64,000 nt of DNA from DASUKM01 sp036278735 (GCA_036278735.1 DASUKM010000022.1:62001-126000); one strand, 5' to 3'. Shown: positions 9,076 through 16,936, counted from the first letter of the stretch. Numbers and translations: made by a program. The notes: generated from the letters alone by a model not told the origin.

Positions 9076-9558
9076 CTATTCGAGCGAGCCGACCGACGAG
9101 ATCCTGCCGTCGATCGTCGCCGTCGAGGCATAGCCGCTGCCGTCAGCGAGCGGCACGGCCGTGATCGTGAAATCGTAGGTGCCGGTTGCCCCTGCGAACC
9201 GTCCAGTGCCGCCGGTGATCACGCACGGGAGCGTGCCGCTGAGCGAGCCGTCGGCGTTCGGCGTGAGGTGCCCGGCGAAAGTGGCCGTCACCGTATCGCC
9301 GTTGGCCGCGGTGAATTCCTGCGTCCCCCACAGTTCGAACGTCTCGACGTTGTTCAGGTGCGGCGACCTCATCGTGAAGTGTCCGAGGTGCGTTCCCTCG
9401 CCTTCGCCCAATGCGACGACGCTGACGATTGGGAGGGCGGACGCATCGACCGCGACCGTCACGCCGGACCACGTGGCCGTGAAAGGGACGAACTCCGCTG
9501 CGTTGGTCTGAAGACCGAGGGCGACGACGACGAATGCACTACAGATGAGTCGGCGCAT
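9076..9558 (-). CDS. Exported hypothetical protein
   Basis: 160 aa. Signal peptide at residues 1-21 (MRRLICSAFVVVALGLQTNA). The mature part is beta-rich and Gly/Thr-rich, with GGTGRFAGATGTYDF near 118-132. That pattern (ITGGTGRFAGATG) is shared by a widespread group of small exported bacterial proteins of unknown function, so I assign no activity. The start is firm: AAGGAGG (9566-9572 on the minus strand) lies 7 nt upstream of ATG. Confidence 0.75.
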   Translation of the reverse strand: MRRLICSAFVVVALGLQTNAAEFVPFTATWSGVTVAVDASALPIVSVVALGEGEGTHLGHFTMRSPHLNNVETFELWGTQEFTAANGDTVTATFAGHLTPNADGSLSGTLPCVITGGTGRFAGATGTYDFTITAVPLADGSGYASTATIDGRISSVGSLE

Positions 9559-9659
9559 CGCAGATCCTCCTTGAAGGAGCCGTCAGCTTACACCAGCTCA
9601 CGGTTTCTCCCTCCTCGATTACAATGGCGGCTCTCCGCCTTTTGGACAAGGAGTGCTGC

Positions 9660-10448
9660 ATGCGACGCTGGCCTCTCGTGCTGCTGATGACGCTGGCGTG
9701 TGCCGGCTGCATCCGTTCGACAACTCTCGTGACGCTGCGGCCCGATGGCAGCGGCACCATCGACCAACAGACCGGCGTGAAGCCGGAAATGGTCGCGATG
9801 CTGAAGGGATTCGCGCAAAGCAGCGGCAAGGCTGGCAACGCGGATCTGTCGAAAGGACTGTTCACGGAGCAACAGGCGCGCGATGCCGCCGCGAAGATGG
9901 GCGTGCGGTTCGTGTCGGGCGAGCCCGTGAAGACCGCCGACATGGAAGGCTATCACGCGCGCTACGCGTTCGACGACATCACCAAAGTGATCATGAGCAT
10001 GAATCAGTCGACGTCGTCGATGGGCGGATCCGACGCGCCGTCCTCCAAAGAGCCGCCGTTCGCCTTCGCGTTCACGCGGGGGGCATCATCGTCGGTGCTG
10101 ACGATTCATCTGCCGGACCAGAAGAACGCCTCGCCGCTCGCACAGCTTCCGGGCGGCGACGACAAGGACCCGCAACAGGCGCAGCAGATGCTCGGGATGA
10201 TGTCGGGCATGATGGCCGGCCTCTACATCGACGTCGCCCTGGCGCTCGACGGCCACATCGTCAAGACGGATGCGCCGTTCGTCACGGGCAACCGCGTCAC
10301 GCTGATGCAGATGGACTTCGACACGATGATGAAGGACCCGACGGCGCTGCAGAAGCTGCAGAACTCGAAGAGCCTCGCCGCGCTGCAAGGCGTCCCGGGA
10401 CTGAAGGTGATCGGGTCGCCGACGGTCACGATCGAGTTCGCGAAATAG
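9660..10448 (+). CDS. Putative lipoprotein of unknown function
   Basis: 262 aa. N-terminal signal MRRWPLVLLMTLACAGC with a lipidation-type Cys17; the -3 residue is Cys rather than the usual Leu/Ala, so lipidation is likely but not certain. The mature part is Met/Gln/Ser-rich in the centre and has no recognised domain; the N-terminal stretch TTLVTLRPDGSGTIDQ resembles the start of small lipoproteins with a beta-sandwich. CAAGGAG at 9646-9652 supports ATG 9660 over the upstream ATG at 9624. It faces the minus-strand lipoprotein gene, 9 nt away. Confidence 0.65.
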   Translation: MRRWPLVLLMTLACAGCIRSTTLVTLRPDGSGTIDQQTGVKPEMVAMLKGFAQSSGKAGNADLSKGLFTEQQARDAAAKMGVRFVSGEPVKTADMEGYHARYAFDDITKVIMSMNQSTSSMGGSDAPSSKEPPFAFAFTRGASSSVLTIHLPDQKNASPLAQLPGGDDKDPQQAQQMLGMMSGMMAGLYIDVALALDGHIVKTDAPFVTGNRVTLMQMDFDTMMKDPTALQKLQNSKSLAALQGVPGLKVIGSPTVTIEFAK

Positions 10449-10457
10449 CCGAGCGCG

Positions 10458-11090
10458 CTACGATTCCGGCTCCAGCGCGCTATCGATCCGTTCGAGGCCG
10501 TACACGCCGCGACCGACGCTTTCGGTTTGCGGCACGTAGCCGGAATGGGTGATGTCCATGAATGTGGTGTTGGACCCCACCCATCCGCTTTCGGGACACC
10601 CGAAGTCGATCCGGTACCAGCCGTCGAATGCCGTCGTCGTCGTCGCTCCCAGCAGCTTCACCGTCGCGCCCGCGATTGGCAGGAGCGTGCGGCGGTCGGA
10701 GACGACGCCGTAGCGCGTGACGCAGGTGCCTGGATTCACGAACAGATCGCCGCGATACTCACGGCGCGTCAGTCGAGCCGTGCCCATTGCGGTGCCATTG
10801 ACCTGAACGTACCAAGGGTACACACCACCTGGATCGGAGGCGGTCGGCGCCGTCAGGGTGTACGAACCGGACGCATCGGTGGTGGACGTCGCGACCGCAT
10901 CGAACGGAACGCTGTCGAGCGTGCCGAGGGAGACGGTTGCGCCGGCGACGCCGGCGTTGGTCGAGAAGTCGAGCACCCGGCCCGAGATGGTGATGCCTCC
11001 GATCTCCGACGGGGACACCGGCTGATCGCCGCAGCCGGCGGCCACGGCGAGCAGAAATCCAATCGCAGCCACGCGCGAACACTGGAGCAT
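10458..11090 (-). CDS. Carboxypeptidase-regulatory-like lipoprotein
   Basis: 210 aa. Lipoprotein signal (MLQCSRVAAIGFLLAVAAGC, Cys20), then two Ig-like carboxypeptidase-regulatory repeats: ISGRVLDFSTNAGVAGATVS (about 34-53) and a second beginning YGVVSDRRTLLPIAGATVKL (about 131-150). These folds are structural or carbohydrate-binding, seen in surface proteins. ATG at 11090 is selected because GGAGGTG sits 8 nt upstream; a GTG seven codons earlier would lengthen the pre-signal segment. Confidence 0.75.
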   Translation of the reverse strand: MLQCSRVAAIGFLLAVAAGCGDQPVSPSEIGGITISGRVLDFSTNAGVAGATVSLGTLDSVPFDAVATSTTDASGSYTLTAPTASDPGGVYPWYVQVNGTAMGTARLTRREYRGDLFVNPGTCVTRYGVVSDRRTLLPIAGATVKLLGATTTTAFDGWYRIDFGCPESGWVGSNTTFMDITHSGYVPQTESVGRGVYGLERIDSALEPES

Positions 11091-11112
11091 CGCGGGATCA
11101 CCTCCGCGCAAC

Positions 11113-11135
11113 GAGCGACAGCCTCATTGTCGCTC
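11113..11135 (-). promoter_or_regulatory. Inverted repeat in the leader of the lipoprotein gene
   Basis: GAGCGACA (11113-11120) and TGTCGCTC (11128-11135) form a perfect 8-bp dyad with a 7-nt spacer, ending about 15 nt upstream of the GGAGGTG ribosome-binding site of the gene at 11090. It could be an operator or a 5'UTR hairpin. Confidence 0.45.
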
Positions 11136-11296
11136 AGGCAGTGCCCCGCGCGCGCGGGCCAGCAGCCGCGCCGACGCCGCGACGGCGAGGTCGGAGGGAG
11201 GACCAGCGCCACGGCGCGCGGTGTTAACCCCGGACCCGCGGTGACGTAGTACCGCAACAGGGGCTGCTGCGCCGACCCCGGAAAGGCGGAATCGCG

Positions 11297-11665
11297 ATGA
11301 TGATGCGGATGGTCTCGCTCGCGGCCGTGTTGATGATGGGCTCTCTGACGGCAAGCCCGGCGATTGATGTGACAGGACAATGGGCGGTGACGATCACGAC
11401 TGGAGACGGCGCGATCACAGGCACGGCCTCGCTGAAGCAAGCCGGTGAGCACGTGACCGGCCACATCGGTCCCCGCGCCGATCCGACGATTCCCATCGAA
11501 GGCGTGCTCGCGAACAATCGATTGACGCTGAAAACCAGCCCACGGCCGGGTCGGACGGCGGCGTTCGAACGCTGCGACCTGACGGTCACCGGAGAGACGA
11601 TGACGGGGACCATTCAGGGCGGAGACGCCGGCCAGGGAACGATCCAGTTCGTCCGGACGCACTAG
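11297..11665 (+). CDS. Small exported hypothetical protein
   Basis: 122 aa. Signal peptide MMMRMVSLAAVLMMGSLTASPA (cleavage near 22), followed by a beta-rich domain of about 95 residues: VTGQWAVTI, GTASLKQAGEHVTGHIG, VTGETMTGTIQGG. The G-x-W and LKQxGxxVTG pattern resembles small exported lipocalin/avidin-like beta-barrel proteins common in Acidobacteriota, but no function is established. The start could be any of ATG 11297, 11300 or 11303. The TAG stop is immediately followed by a palindromic repeat. Confidence 0.65.
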   Translation: MMMRMVSLAAVLMMGSLTASPAIDVTGQWAVTITTGDGAITGTASLKQAGEHVTGHIGPRADPTIPIEGVLANNRLTLKTSPRPGRTAAFERCDLTVTGETMTGTIQGGDAGQGTIQFVRTH

Positions 11666-11696
11666 TCCGCCGAAGCGCCGTCGGCGCGAAGGCGGA
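11666..11696 (+). repeat. Palindromic element, family P3, copy 1
   Basis: TCCGCCGAAGCGC and GCGCGAAGGCGGA arms around a short centre (31 nt). It starts on the base after the TAG of the preceding gene. A near-identical 29-nt member lies at 49274-49302 ahead of pheA. Confidence 0.75.
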
Positions 11697-11697
11697 G

Positions 11698-11894
11698 GGT
11701 CCGGCGGGGCGAAGCCCCCCAATTTGACGAAGGCGCGAGCAAAGCGAGCGCCCCACGCGAACGGAGCGAGCCGGCGAAGCGGCGAGCGAGAGAGCGTGTC
11801 GGGGGGTCCGGCGGGGCGAAGCCCCCCGGTTAAGAAAAGCGAAGCGGCGAGCGAGAGAGCGTGTCGGAGGGTCCGGCGGGGCGAAGCCCCCCGG
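11698..11894 (+). repeat. 65-bp-period hairpin repeat next to tRNA-Arg
   Basis: The motif TCCGGCGGGGCGAAGCCCCC occurs three times (near 11700, 11808 and 11873). The last two are embedded in a nearly identical 65-bp unit starting at 11774 and 11839 (GCGAAGCGGCGAGCGAGAG first). Each motif contains a GGGGC-GAA-GCCCC hairpin. The array lies just downstream of the minus-strand tRNA, with a run of seven A between (T on the tRNA strand), so the last hairpins could take part in tRNA 3'-end formation. No coding sequence is supported here. Confidence 0.75.
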
Positions 11895-11906
11895 GAAAAA
11901 AAGGTT

Positions 11907-11983
11907 TGGCGCGCCCTGCAGGACTCGAACCTGCGACCTCCTGGTTCGTAGCCAGACGCTCTATCCAACTGAGCTAAGGGCGC
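11907..11983 (-). tRNA. tRNA-Arg (ACG)
   Basis: Complete cloverleaf on the minus strand: acceptor stem GCGCCCT/AGGGCGC, D-arm GCTC..GAGC, anticodon stem TCTGG/CCAGG with loop CTACGAA giving anticodon ACG (11947-11949), variable AGGTC, and T-arm GCAGG-TTCGAGT-CCTGC. Discriminator G and an encoded CCA (11907-11909) follow. This tRNA reads CGU/CGC/CGA after A34 deamination. Confidence 0.95.
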
Positions 11984-11994
11984 GAGAAACTCCG

Positions 11995-12003
11995 ATTATA
12001 GCA
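11995..12003 (-). promoter_or_regulatory. Extended -10 promoter of tRNA-Arg
   Basis: TGCTATAAT on the minus strand is a consensus extended -10, placing the start about 5 nt before the mature tRNA end. It is made from the last codons of the GH3 gene: the ATGCTATAA that ends the GH3 reading frame contains the TATAA of the -10. No -35 is evident, as expected for extended -10 promoters. Confidence 0.7.
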
Positions 12004-13849
12004 TCGGCGGTCCGCCCTCCTGCCGCGGGGCGGTGGCGGGGCGTGTGAGGCCGAAGCCGACGTCGGCCACGCCGGGCAGTTTGATCGGGAGCTTGCCGCC
12101 GATCGCCGCCTCCCCGGCGAGCGCCTTCACCGCCGAGCGCTCCGGCCGATCATAAAAATCGTACGTCAGCAGGATCGCCGGAATGTCGGGCAGGAACGTC
12201 GCGGTGTACGGGTTGCCGAACAGGACGGCGACGTACGGCTTGCCGCTCGACGCCGTCTGCCGGCCGATCGCGGTCAGCAGTTGCTGCACCGGCGCCGCGA
12301 GATCCATGCGGCCGCTGCCCGACGCGGCGCGCACGAACACGCCGGCGACGACCGCGTCGAAGCGCGGCGCCATCGCGCGCACGAGCGCCAGCTCGTTGGC
12401 CGTCGTGTGATCCGAGACCTCGACGGACGTCACGTCGGGCCAGCGCTGCTTCAGCTCCGGGATGAACGTTCGGCTCGGCGCGCCAATGCGCCAGCCCGAG
12501 GGATAGTCGAGCACCGACAGATACAGGATGTGCGCGCCGCGCGGGAGCGTCAGCGGCACCTGATGGCGCTGGTCGCGCACCAGCGTCAACGAGCGCTGGC
12601 TCACCTCGTCGGCGACCGCCTGGTGTGCGCGGATCCCGAGAATGTTCGTGACCGCTTCCAGATTCACCTTGCGCTCGCGCTCGAGCCCGGCGCGCGCCTT
12701 GGCGTCCAGGATCCGCTCGACGGACGCATCGATGCGCGACCGCGGAATCTTGCCACTCAGCACGGCCGCCTTGATCGCCGCGAACGCCGCCCCCTGATCG
12801 GGCGAGTGCAGGATGACGTCGTTGCCCGCTTCCACCGCCTTGACGGCCGCCTCGCCTGGACTGTAGAGCGCCGTCACGCCGGCCATCCCCATCGAGTCGG
12901 TGTAGATCAACCCCTCGAACCCGAGCTGCTTTCGCAGCACGCCCTGGACGATCGGCGCGCTCAGCGTCGTCGGCGTGTTCGGCGTGGGATCGAGCGCCGG
13001 CATCTCGATGTGGCCGGTCATGACCGCGTTGGCGCCGGCCGCGATGCCCGCTTCGAACGGCGGCAGCTCGACGCGCTCGATCGTCTCGCGCGGCTCGCGG
13101 ATGATCGGCAGGCCGAGATGCGAGTCGACGTCGGTGTCGCCGTGCCCGGGAAAGTGCTTGAGCGTCGCCATCATGCCGCCCGCGTGCAGCCCGCGCACGT
13201 AGGCGGCCGCCAGGCGGCCGACCAGCGCCGGATCCTCGCCGTACGATCGCGTGTTGATGACAGGGTTGCGCGGATTGTCGTTGACGTCGACGACGGGCGC
13301 GAAGTTCACCTGCACGCCGATCGCGCGCGACTCCACGCCGGTAATGCGTCCCGCCTCGAAGGCGAGCTGCTCGTCGCCCGCGGCGCCGAACGCCATGTTG
13401 CGCGGGAAGTTCGTCGCCCCCTTCAGGCGGAAGCCGGCGCCCGTTTCGAAGTCCGCGGTGTTCAGCAGCGGAATCGCCGCGATCGCCTGCAGCCGGTTGA
13501 GCGTGGAGGCCGCCTCCAGCGGATCGCCCAGCGTCGTCGTCCCGTACGCCGGGTTGAGCAGCACCGGCGGCGCCGCTTCCGAGCCGCCGAAGACATGGAA
13601 CCCGCCGAGGTGGTCCTCGTGCAGTTCTCGCGCCATCCGGTCGAATTCGTCGGAATCGGTGCTGATGAAATCGGATCCGAACGAGGAGACGAGCATCTGC
13701 CCGACCTCCTCGTCGAGCGACATCTTCTTCAACGTCGAGGCGACCCACTTCCGCCCCTGCGCATCGAGCGCCAGCGAGTCCGCCTGCGGCCGCGCCCCCA
13801 CGAACAGGAGCCCGACCGCCACCGCCACCGCGACGATTGCCGTCTTCAT
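11996..13849 (-). CDS. Glycoside hydrolase family 3 (NagZ-like beta-N-acetylhexosaminidase)
   Basis: 617 aa exported GH3 enzyme. Signal peptide at 1-23. The catalytic TIM barrel carries the NagZ-type motif KHFPGHGDTDVDSH at 231-244, whose His/Asp pair acts as the general acid/base in this subfamily, and the nucleophile Asp318 in YTDSMGM. A second alpha/beta domain (about 420-600) follows, as in two-domain GH3 proteins. Likely releases GlcNAc from peptidoglycan or chitin fragments, so it may serve cell-wall recycling or polymer use. ATG 13849 is preferred over the ATG at 13867 because it gives a clean signal peptide. The divergent promoter region to moaB holds a heptamer array. Confidence 0.9.
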   Translation of the reverse strand: MKTAIVAVAVAVGLLFVGARPQADSLALDAQGRKWVASTLKKMSLDEEVGQMLVSSFGSDFISTDSDEFDRMARELHEDHLGGFHVFGGSEAAPPVLLNPAYGTTTLGDPLEAASTLNRLQAIAAIPLLNTADFETGAGFRLKGATNFPRNMAFGAAGDEQLAFEAGRITGVESRAIGVQVNFAPVVDVNDNPRNPVINTRSYGEDPALVGRLAAAYVRGLHAGGMMATLKHFPGHGDTDVDSHLGLPIIREPRETIERVELPPFEAGIAAGANAVMTGHIEMPALDPTPNTPTTLSAPIVQGVLRKQLGFEGLIYTDSMGMAGVTALYSPGEAAVKAVEAGNDVILHSPDQGAAFAAIKAAVLSGKIPRSRIDASVERILDAKARAGLERERKVNLEAVTNILGIRAHQAVADEVSQRSLTLVRDQRHQVPLTLPRGAHILYLSVLDYPSGWRIGAPSRTFIPELKQRWPDVTSVEVSDHTTANELALVRAMAPRFDAVVAGVFVRAASGSGRMDLAAPVQQLLTAIGRQTASSGKPYVAVLFGNPYTATFLPDIPAILLTYDFYDRPERSAVKALAGEAAIGGKLPIKLPGVADVGFGLTRPATAPRQEGGPPML

Positions 13850-13870
13850 CGACGAGAATCGTATCATCTG

Positions 13871-13908
13871 GGCTTTAGGCTTTAGGCTTTGGGCTTTGGG
13901 GGCTTCAG
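13871..13908 (+). repeat. Heptamer array (GGCTTTA/GGCTTTG)
   Basis: About five tandem 7-bp units: GGCTTTA twice, GGCTTTG twice, then a decayed GGGCTTC. It fills the short divergent gap between the GH3 and moaB starts, so any promoter here would overlap or flank it. Confidence 0.85.
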
Positions 13909-13925
13909 CCTGTCATAATCCGTCG

Positions 13926-14408
13926 ATGCACCACGCCCCGGCGATCCGCGTGCGCTGCTTCGTCCTCACCATCAGCGACACGCGCACGGCGGAGACCGAT
14001 TCGAGCGGCGCGGCGATCGAGACCCTGCTCGCGGCGGCCGGGCACGACGTCGCGGTTCGTCAGATTGTTCCTGACGAGGCCGCTCGGGTGCGCGCCGTCG
14101 TAAACGCGCACGCGGGGCAGGTGCAGGCGATCGTCACGACGGGAGGGACCGGCGTCACCTCGCGCGACACGACGTTCGAAGCGTTGTCCGGTCTGCTCGA
14201 GAAGCGGCTCGACGGTTTCGGGGAGCTGTTCAGGATGCTCAGCTACGAGCAGGTTGGCGCAGCCGCGATGCTGAGCCGCGCCGGCGCGGGCGCGATCCGC
14301 GGAACCGCCGTGTTCATGCTGCCGGGATCGGAACCGGCGGTGCGGCTCGCCGTGTCGAAGCTGATTCTTCCCGTGCTCACCCACCTCGTGACGGAGCTGG
14401 CGCGATGA
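13926..14408 (+). CDS. moaB: MoaB/MogA-type molybdopterin biosynthesis protein
   Basis: 160 aa, the normal length for MoaB. Adenylylates molybdopterin before metal insertion by MoeA. The MPT-binding fold is evident: VLTISDTRTAETDSSGAAI at 13-31, TTGGTGVTSRDTT at about 76-88 with the conserved Gly-Thr-Gly and Arg-Asp, and the C-terminal FMLPGSEPAVRLAV. The stop overlaps the moeA start (ATGA), so the two steps of molybdenum cofactor assembly are coupled. Confidence 0.92.
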   Translation: MHHAPAIRVRCFVLTISDTRTAETDSSGAAIETLLAAAGHDVAVRQIVPDEAARVRAVVNAHAGQVQAIVTTGGTGVTSRDTTFEALSGLLEKRLDGFGELFRMLSYEQVGAAAMLSRAGAGAIRGTAVFMLPGSEPAVRLAVSKLILPVLTHLVTELAR

Positions 14409-15649
14409 GCGCGGCGCACGATTCGGATCAGCAGACGATGCGTCCGATACGCGAGACGATCGCGCTGGGCGACGCGCTGTCGCTGATGCTGGACGCGGCG
14501 GTGCCGATCGGACGGATCGAGCGCGTGCCGCTCCGCGACGCCGACGGACGCGTCGTCGCGCGCGCGGCCGCGGCGGCCGCCGACGTGCCGCCCTTCAATC
14601 GCGCCGCGATGGACGGCTACGCCGTCGTGGCGGAAGACACGTTCGGCGCCGGCCGCACCGAGCCGAAGACGCTGCGTGTGATCGAGAAGGTCTACACGGG
14701 GCAGGTCCCCACGCGCACGCTGGCGCACGGCGACGCCGTCGAAATCGCGACCGGCGCGCCGATGCCCGCCGGCGCCGACGCCGTCGTGATGGTCGAGGAG
14801 ACCGAGCGCGTCAGCGGCGCCGACGCGGTGCGCGTGCTCACGCCCGTGTACCCGGGACAGCACGTCGGACGCCAGGGCGCCGACATCGTCCGCGGACGCG
14901 AGATCCTCGCGCCGGGAGACCTCCTGACGCCGGGCCGGATCGGCGCGCTCGCGGCGATTGGCGCGGGGGACGTCGAGGTCTGGTGCCGGCCGCGCATCGC
15001 CATTCTCTCGACCGGCAACGAAATCGTCGAGCCGGGCCGTCCGCTGGGGCCCGGTCAGATCTACGACATCAATCGCTTCACGCTTGCGGCGGTGATTGCG
15101 CGCCACGAGGGGGTGCCCGTCGTCCTCCCGACGGCGCTCGACGCCCTCGACGCACTGTCCGCCGCGGTGGACGAGGCGCTGAGCGAAGACGTCCTCGTGT
15201 TCTCGGGAGGCAGTTCCGTCGGCGAGCGCGATCTGATCATGGACGTCCTCCGCGCGCGCGGCGAGGTGGTGTTTCACGGGGTCGCCGTCAAACCCGGCAA
15301 GCCGACCGTCTTCGGACGCATCGACGCCAAACCGGTGATCGGCATGCCCGGCTATCCCACGTCGTGCCTCTCGAACGCGTACATGTTGCTCGTCCCGATG
15401 ATCCGCCGCATGGCGCACCTGCCCGCGTGGCAGCCGCGAATCGTCCGCGCGCCGCTCGCGCGCCGGATCGTCTCGACGACGGGCCGGCATCAGTTCTATA
15501 CCGTGCGCCTCGTCGACAACGCGGCGGTGCCGGCGTTCAAGGCCTCGGGAGACATCACCAGCATGTCGGAAGCCGACGGCTACATCGACATTCCGGCGAG
15601 CGTCGACATCGTCGACGCGGGAGAACTCGTCGACGTGAAGCTGTTTTGA
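14405..15649 (+). CDS. moeA: Molybdopterin molybdenumtransferase MoeA
   Basis: 414 aa, full length. Inserts molybdate into adenylylated molybdopterin. Visible features: PPFNRAAMDGYAV near 61-73, the domain II segment TGAPMPAGADAVVMVEET (about 117-134), the MPT-binding loop FSGGSSVGERDLI (about 266-278), and GKPTVFGRI...GMPGYPTSCLSN near 299-325. The GYPTS variant in place of GNPVS is typical of one MoeA subgroup. It starts inside the moaB stop codon and ends 16 nt before the candidate selenoprotein gene. Confidence 0.93.
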   Translation: MSAAHDSDQQTMRPIRETIALGDALSLMLDAAVPIGRIERVPLRDADGRVVARAAAAAADVPPFNRAAMDGYAVVAEDTFGAGRTEPKTLRVIEKVYTGQVPTRTLAHGDAVEIATGAPMPAGADAVVMVEETERVSGADAVRVLTPVYPGQHVGRQGADIVRGREILAPGDLLTPGRIGALAAIGAGDVEVWCRPRIAILSTGNEIVEPGRPLGPGQIYDINRFTLAAVIARHEGVPVVLPTALDALDALSAAVDEALSEDVLVFSGGSSVGERDLIMDVLRARGEVVFHGVAVKPGKPTVFGRIDAKPVIGMPGYPTSCLSNAYMLLVPMIRRMAHLPAWQPRIVRAPLARRIVSTTGRHQFYTVRLVDNAAVPAFKASGDITSMSEADGYIDIPASVDIVDAGELVDVKLF

Positions 15650-15665
15650 ACTGACGGCCGCCGCG

Positions 15666-16148
15666 ATGCCCCCCTCGCCCTTGACGCGCGCGCCGGACTT
15701 CACGCTGCCCACGCAGAAGGGGCAGCTGCGATCGCTCGCCAGCCTGCTCGCGAAAGGACCGGTGCTGCTCGCGTTCCACCGCGGCACCTGGTGACCGAAC
15801 TGCCGCCGCCGGTTCGGCGAGCTCGCCGCCCATTTTTCCGAGTACGCCGCGCGCGGCGTCCAGGTTGCCGTCGTCGTGGCGCAGCGGCCGGCGGCGGTCC
15901 GCCGATATGTGGAGGACACGGGGCTCCCCTTCGACCTCCTGGTGGACGAGTCGCGGGACGTGCTCCGCGCGTACGGCGTGTGGCATCGCCTTGGGCTCGA
16001 CGCGTGGAATATCGCGCGCCCCGCCCTCTTTCTGATCGACCAGTCGGGCGCGATCCGCTACTCGTTCGTGGGGGAGCGCCAGACCGAATTTCCGGCCCCC
16101 GAGACCATCGAACGGGAAATCGCTACCCTCCTGGGTCCCCCCTCGTAG
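15666..16148 (+). CDS. Redoxin/peroxiredoxin-like protein with in-frame UGA (candidate selenoprotein)
   Basis: 160 residues if the TGA at 15792-15794 is read as selenocysteine (residue 43). The thioredoxin-like fold of AhpC/TSA-type redoxins is clear on both sides of it: APDFTLPTQKGQLRSLASLL (9-28), LLAFHRGTW (34-42), then Sec-PNC-RRRFGELAAHF, VQVAVVVAQ, FDLLVDESRDVLRAYGVW and RPALFLIDQSGAIRYSFVG. The family motif is RGTWCPxC; here UGA takes the place of the first, redox-active Cys and Cys46 is kept, giving UxxC. ATG 15666 is 16 nt after moeA. No frameshift is needed. A premature stop in a decaying gene is the alternative; the otherwise intact frame argues against it. A gene caller would miss the first half. 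Confidence 0.8.
15815..15828 (+). promoter_or_regulatory. SECIS-like hairpin downstream of the UGA
   Basis: CGGCG-AGCT-CGCCG can form a short stem with a 4-nt loop whose second base is G. The loop starts 25 nt after the UGA, inside the distance range usual for bacterial SECIS elements, and a U (15814) sits at the stem base. A competing hairpin (CCGAAC 15795-15800 with GTTCGG 15812-15817) is also possible, so folding must be computed. Confidence 0.5.
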
Positions 16149-16262
16149 CCCGCGAAGTCTCCCGCCGGGACGACTTCGGGGCCCTCCCAACGAAACTCGC
16201 GCAATCCCCCCGCGCTGGCGCATAATGGAAGCTCAGCCTTCCCCAGGAAAACAGGTCCCGCT

Positions 16263-16934
16263 ATGTACCGGCGCCGGCAGCACATCCTTCTGGTCGACGA
16301 CGACCCGTTCGAGCTGTATCAGGTCACCGGCCTGCTCCAGCGCCGCGACTATTCTGTCGCCGGCGTTCGCAGTGTGGACGAGGCCCGCGAGCGGATTGCC
16401 CACTGGCCTGTCGATCTCATCGCCTCGGCCTCGCGCATCGGATCGATGTCGGGGCTGCAGTTCATCCTCGCGTGCCGGGCGAGCAATCCCAATGTGGCTG
16501 CCGTGCTGATTGCGCCGCAGAGCCCGCAGGTGGTCGACATGGACGCGTGGCGGCACGGTATCGCCGTCGCGTCGCATCCGATCAACGGCGATCAGCTCCT
16601 GATGATCGTGGCCGAACAACTCGCCGGCGTGCGGCGGCGGCAGCGATGGCCGCGCAAGCGCATCACGGCGCACGTGCCGGTGCAGGCCGCGGGGACGTTG
16701 GGGCGGCTGGTGGACGTCAGCTACGGCGGACTGCGGATTCAGCTGTCAGGGGAAGACGCCGCGCTGCCGATGCGGCTGCTGATCGACATGCCGGACTTCC
16801 GGCTGCGAATCACGGCGGAGCTCGTGTGGTCCATCCGCGGGCAGGACGGCACGTCGTGCGAGTGCGGCGTGGCCGTCAGCGACGACCCGGCCAGCACGCC
16901 GAACTGGTGCAGCTTCGTCGATCGCGTGTCCTGA
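16263..16934 (+). CDS. Receiver-like domain fused to PilZ, phosphoacceptor Asp missing
   Basis: 223 aa. Residues 6-120 follow a CheY-type receiver (HILLVDDDPFELYQVTGLL with acidic 12-14), but the site aligned with the phosphorylated Asp is Ala56 in DLIASASRIGSMSG, where active receivers have DLxxxDxxMPxxxG. Residues about 127-220 form a PilZ domain: RQRWPRKR (126-133) and DVSYGG (151-156) supply the RxxxR and D/NxSxxG c-di-GMP contacts. So it probably responds to c-di-GMP and not to phosphorylation; the pseudo-receiver may serve protein contacts. Single gene, followed 2 nt after its stop by a heptamer array. Confidence 0.8.
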   Translation: MYRRRQHILLVDDDPFELYQVTGLLQRRDYSVAGVRSVDEARERIAHWPVDLIASASRIGSMSGLQFILACRASNPNVAAVLIAPQSPQVVDMDAWRHGIAVASHPINGDQLLMIVAEQLAGVRRRQRWPRKRITAHVPVQAAGTLGRLVDVSYGGLRIQLSGEDAALPMRLLIDMPDFRLRITAELVWSIRGQDGTSCECGVAVSDDPASTPNWCSFVDRVS

Positions 16935-16936
16935 CG

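Noticed and set aside
11724..11951. Small ORF over the hairpin array and tRNA
   Set aside because: It consists of repeat DNA and tRNA sequence; the peptide ends in a translated tRNA.
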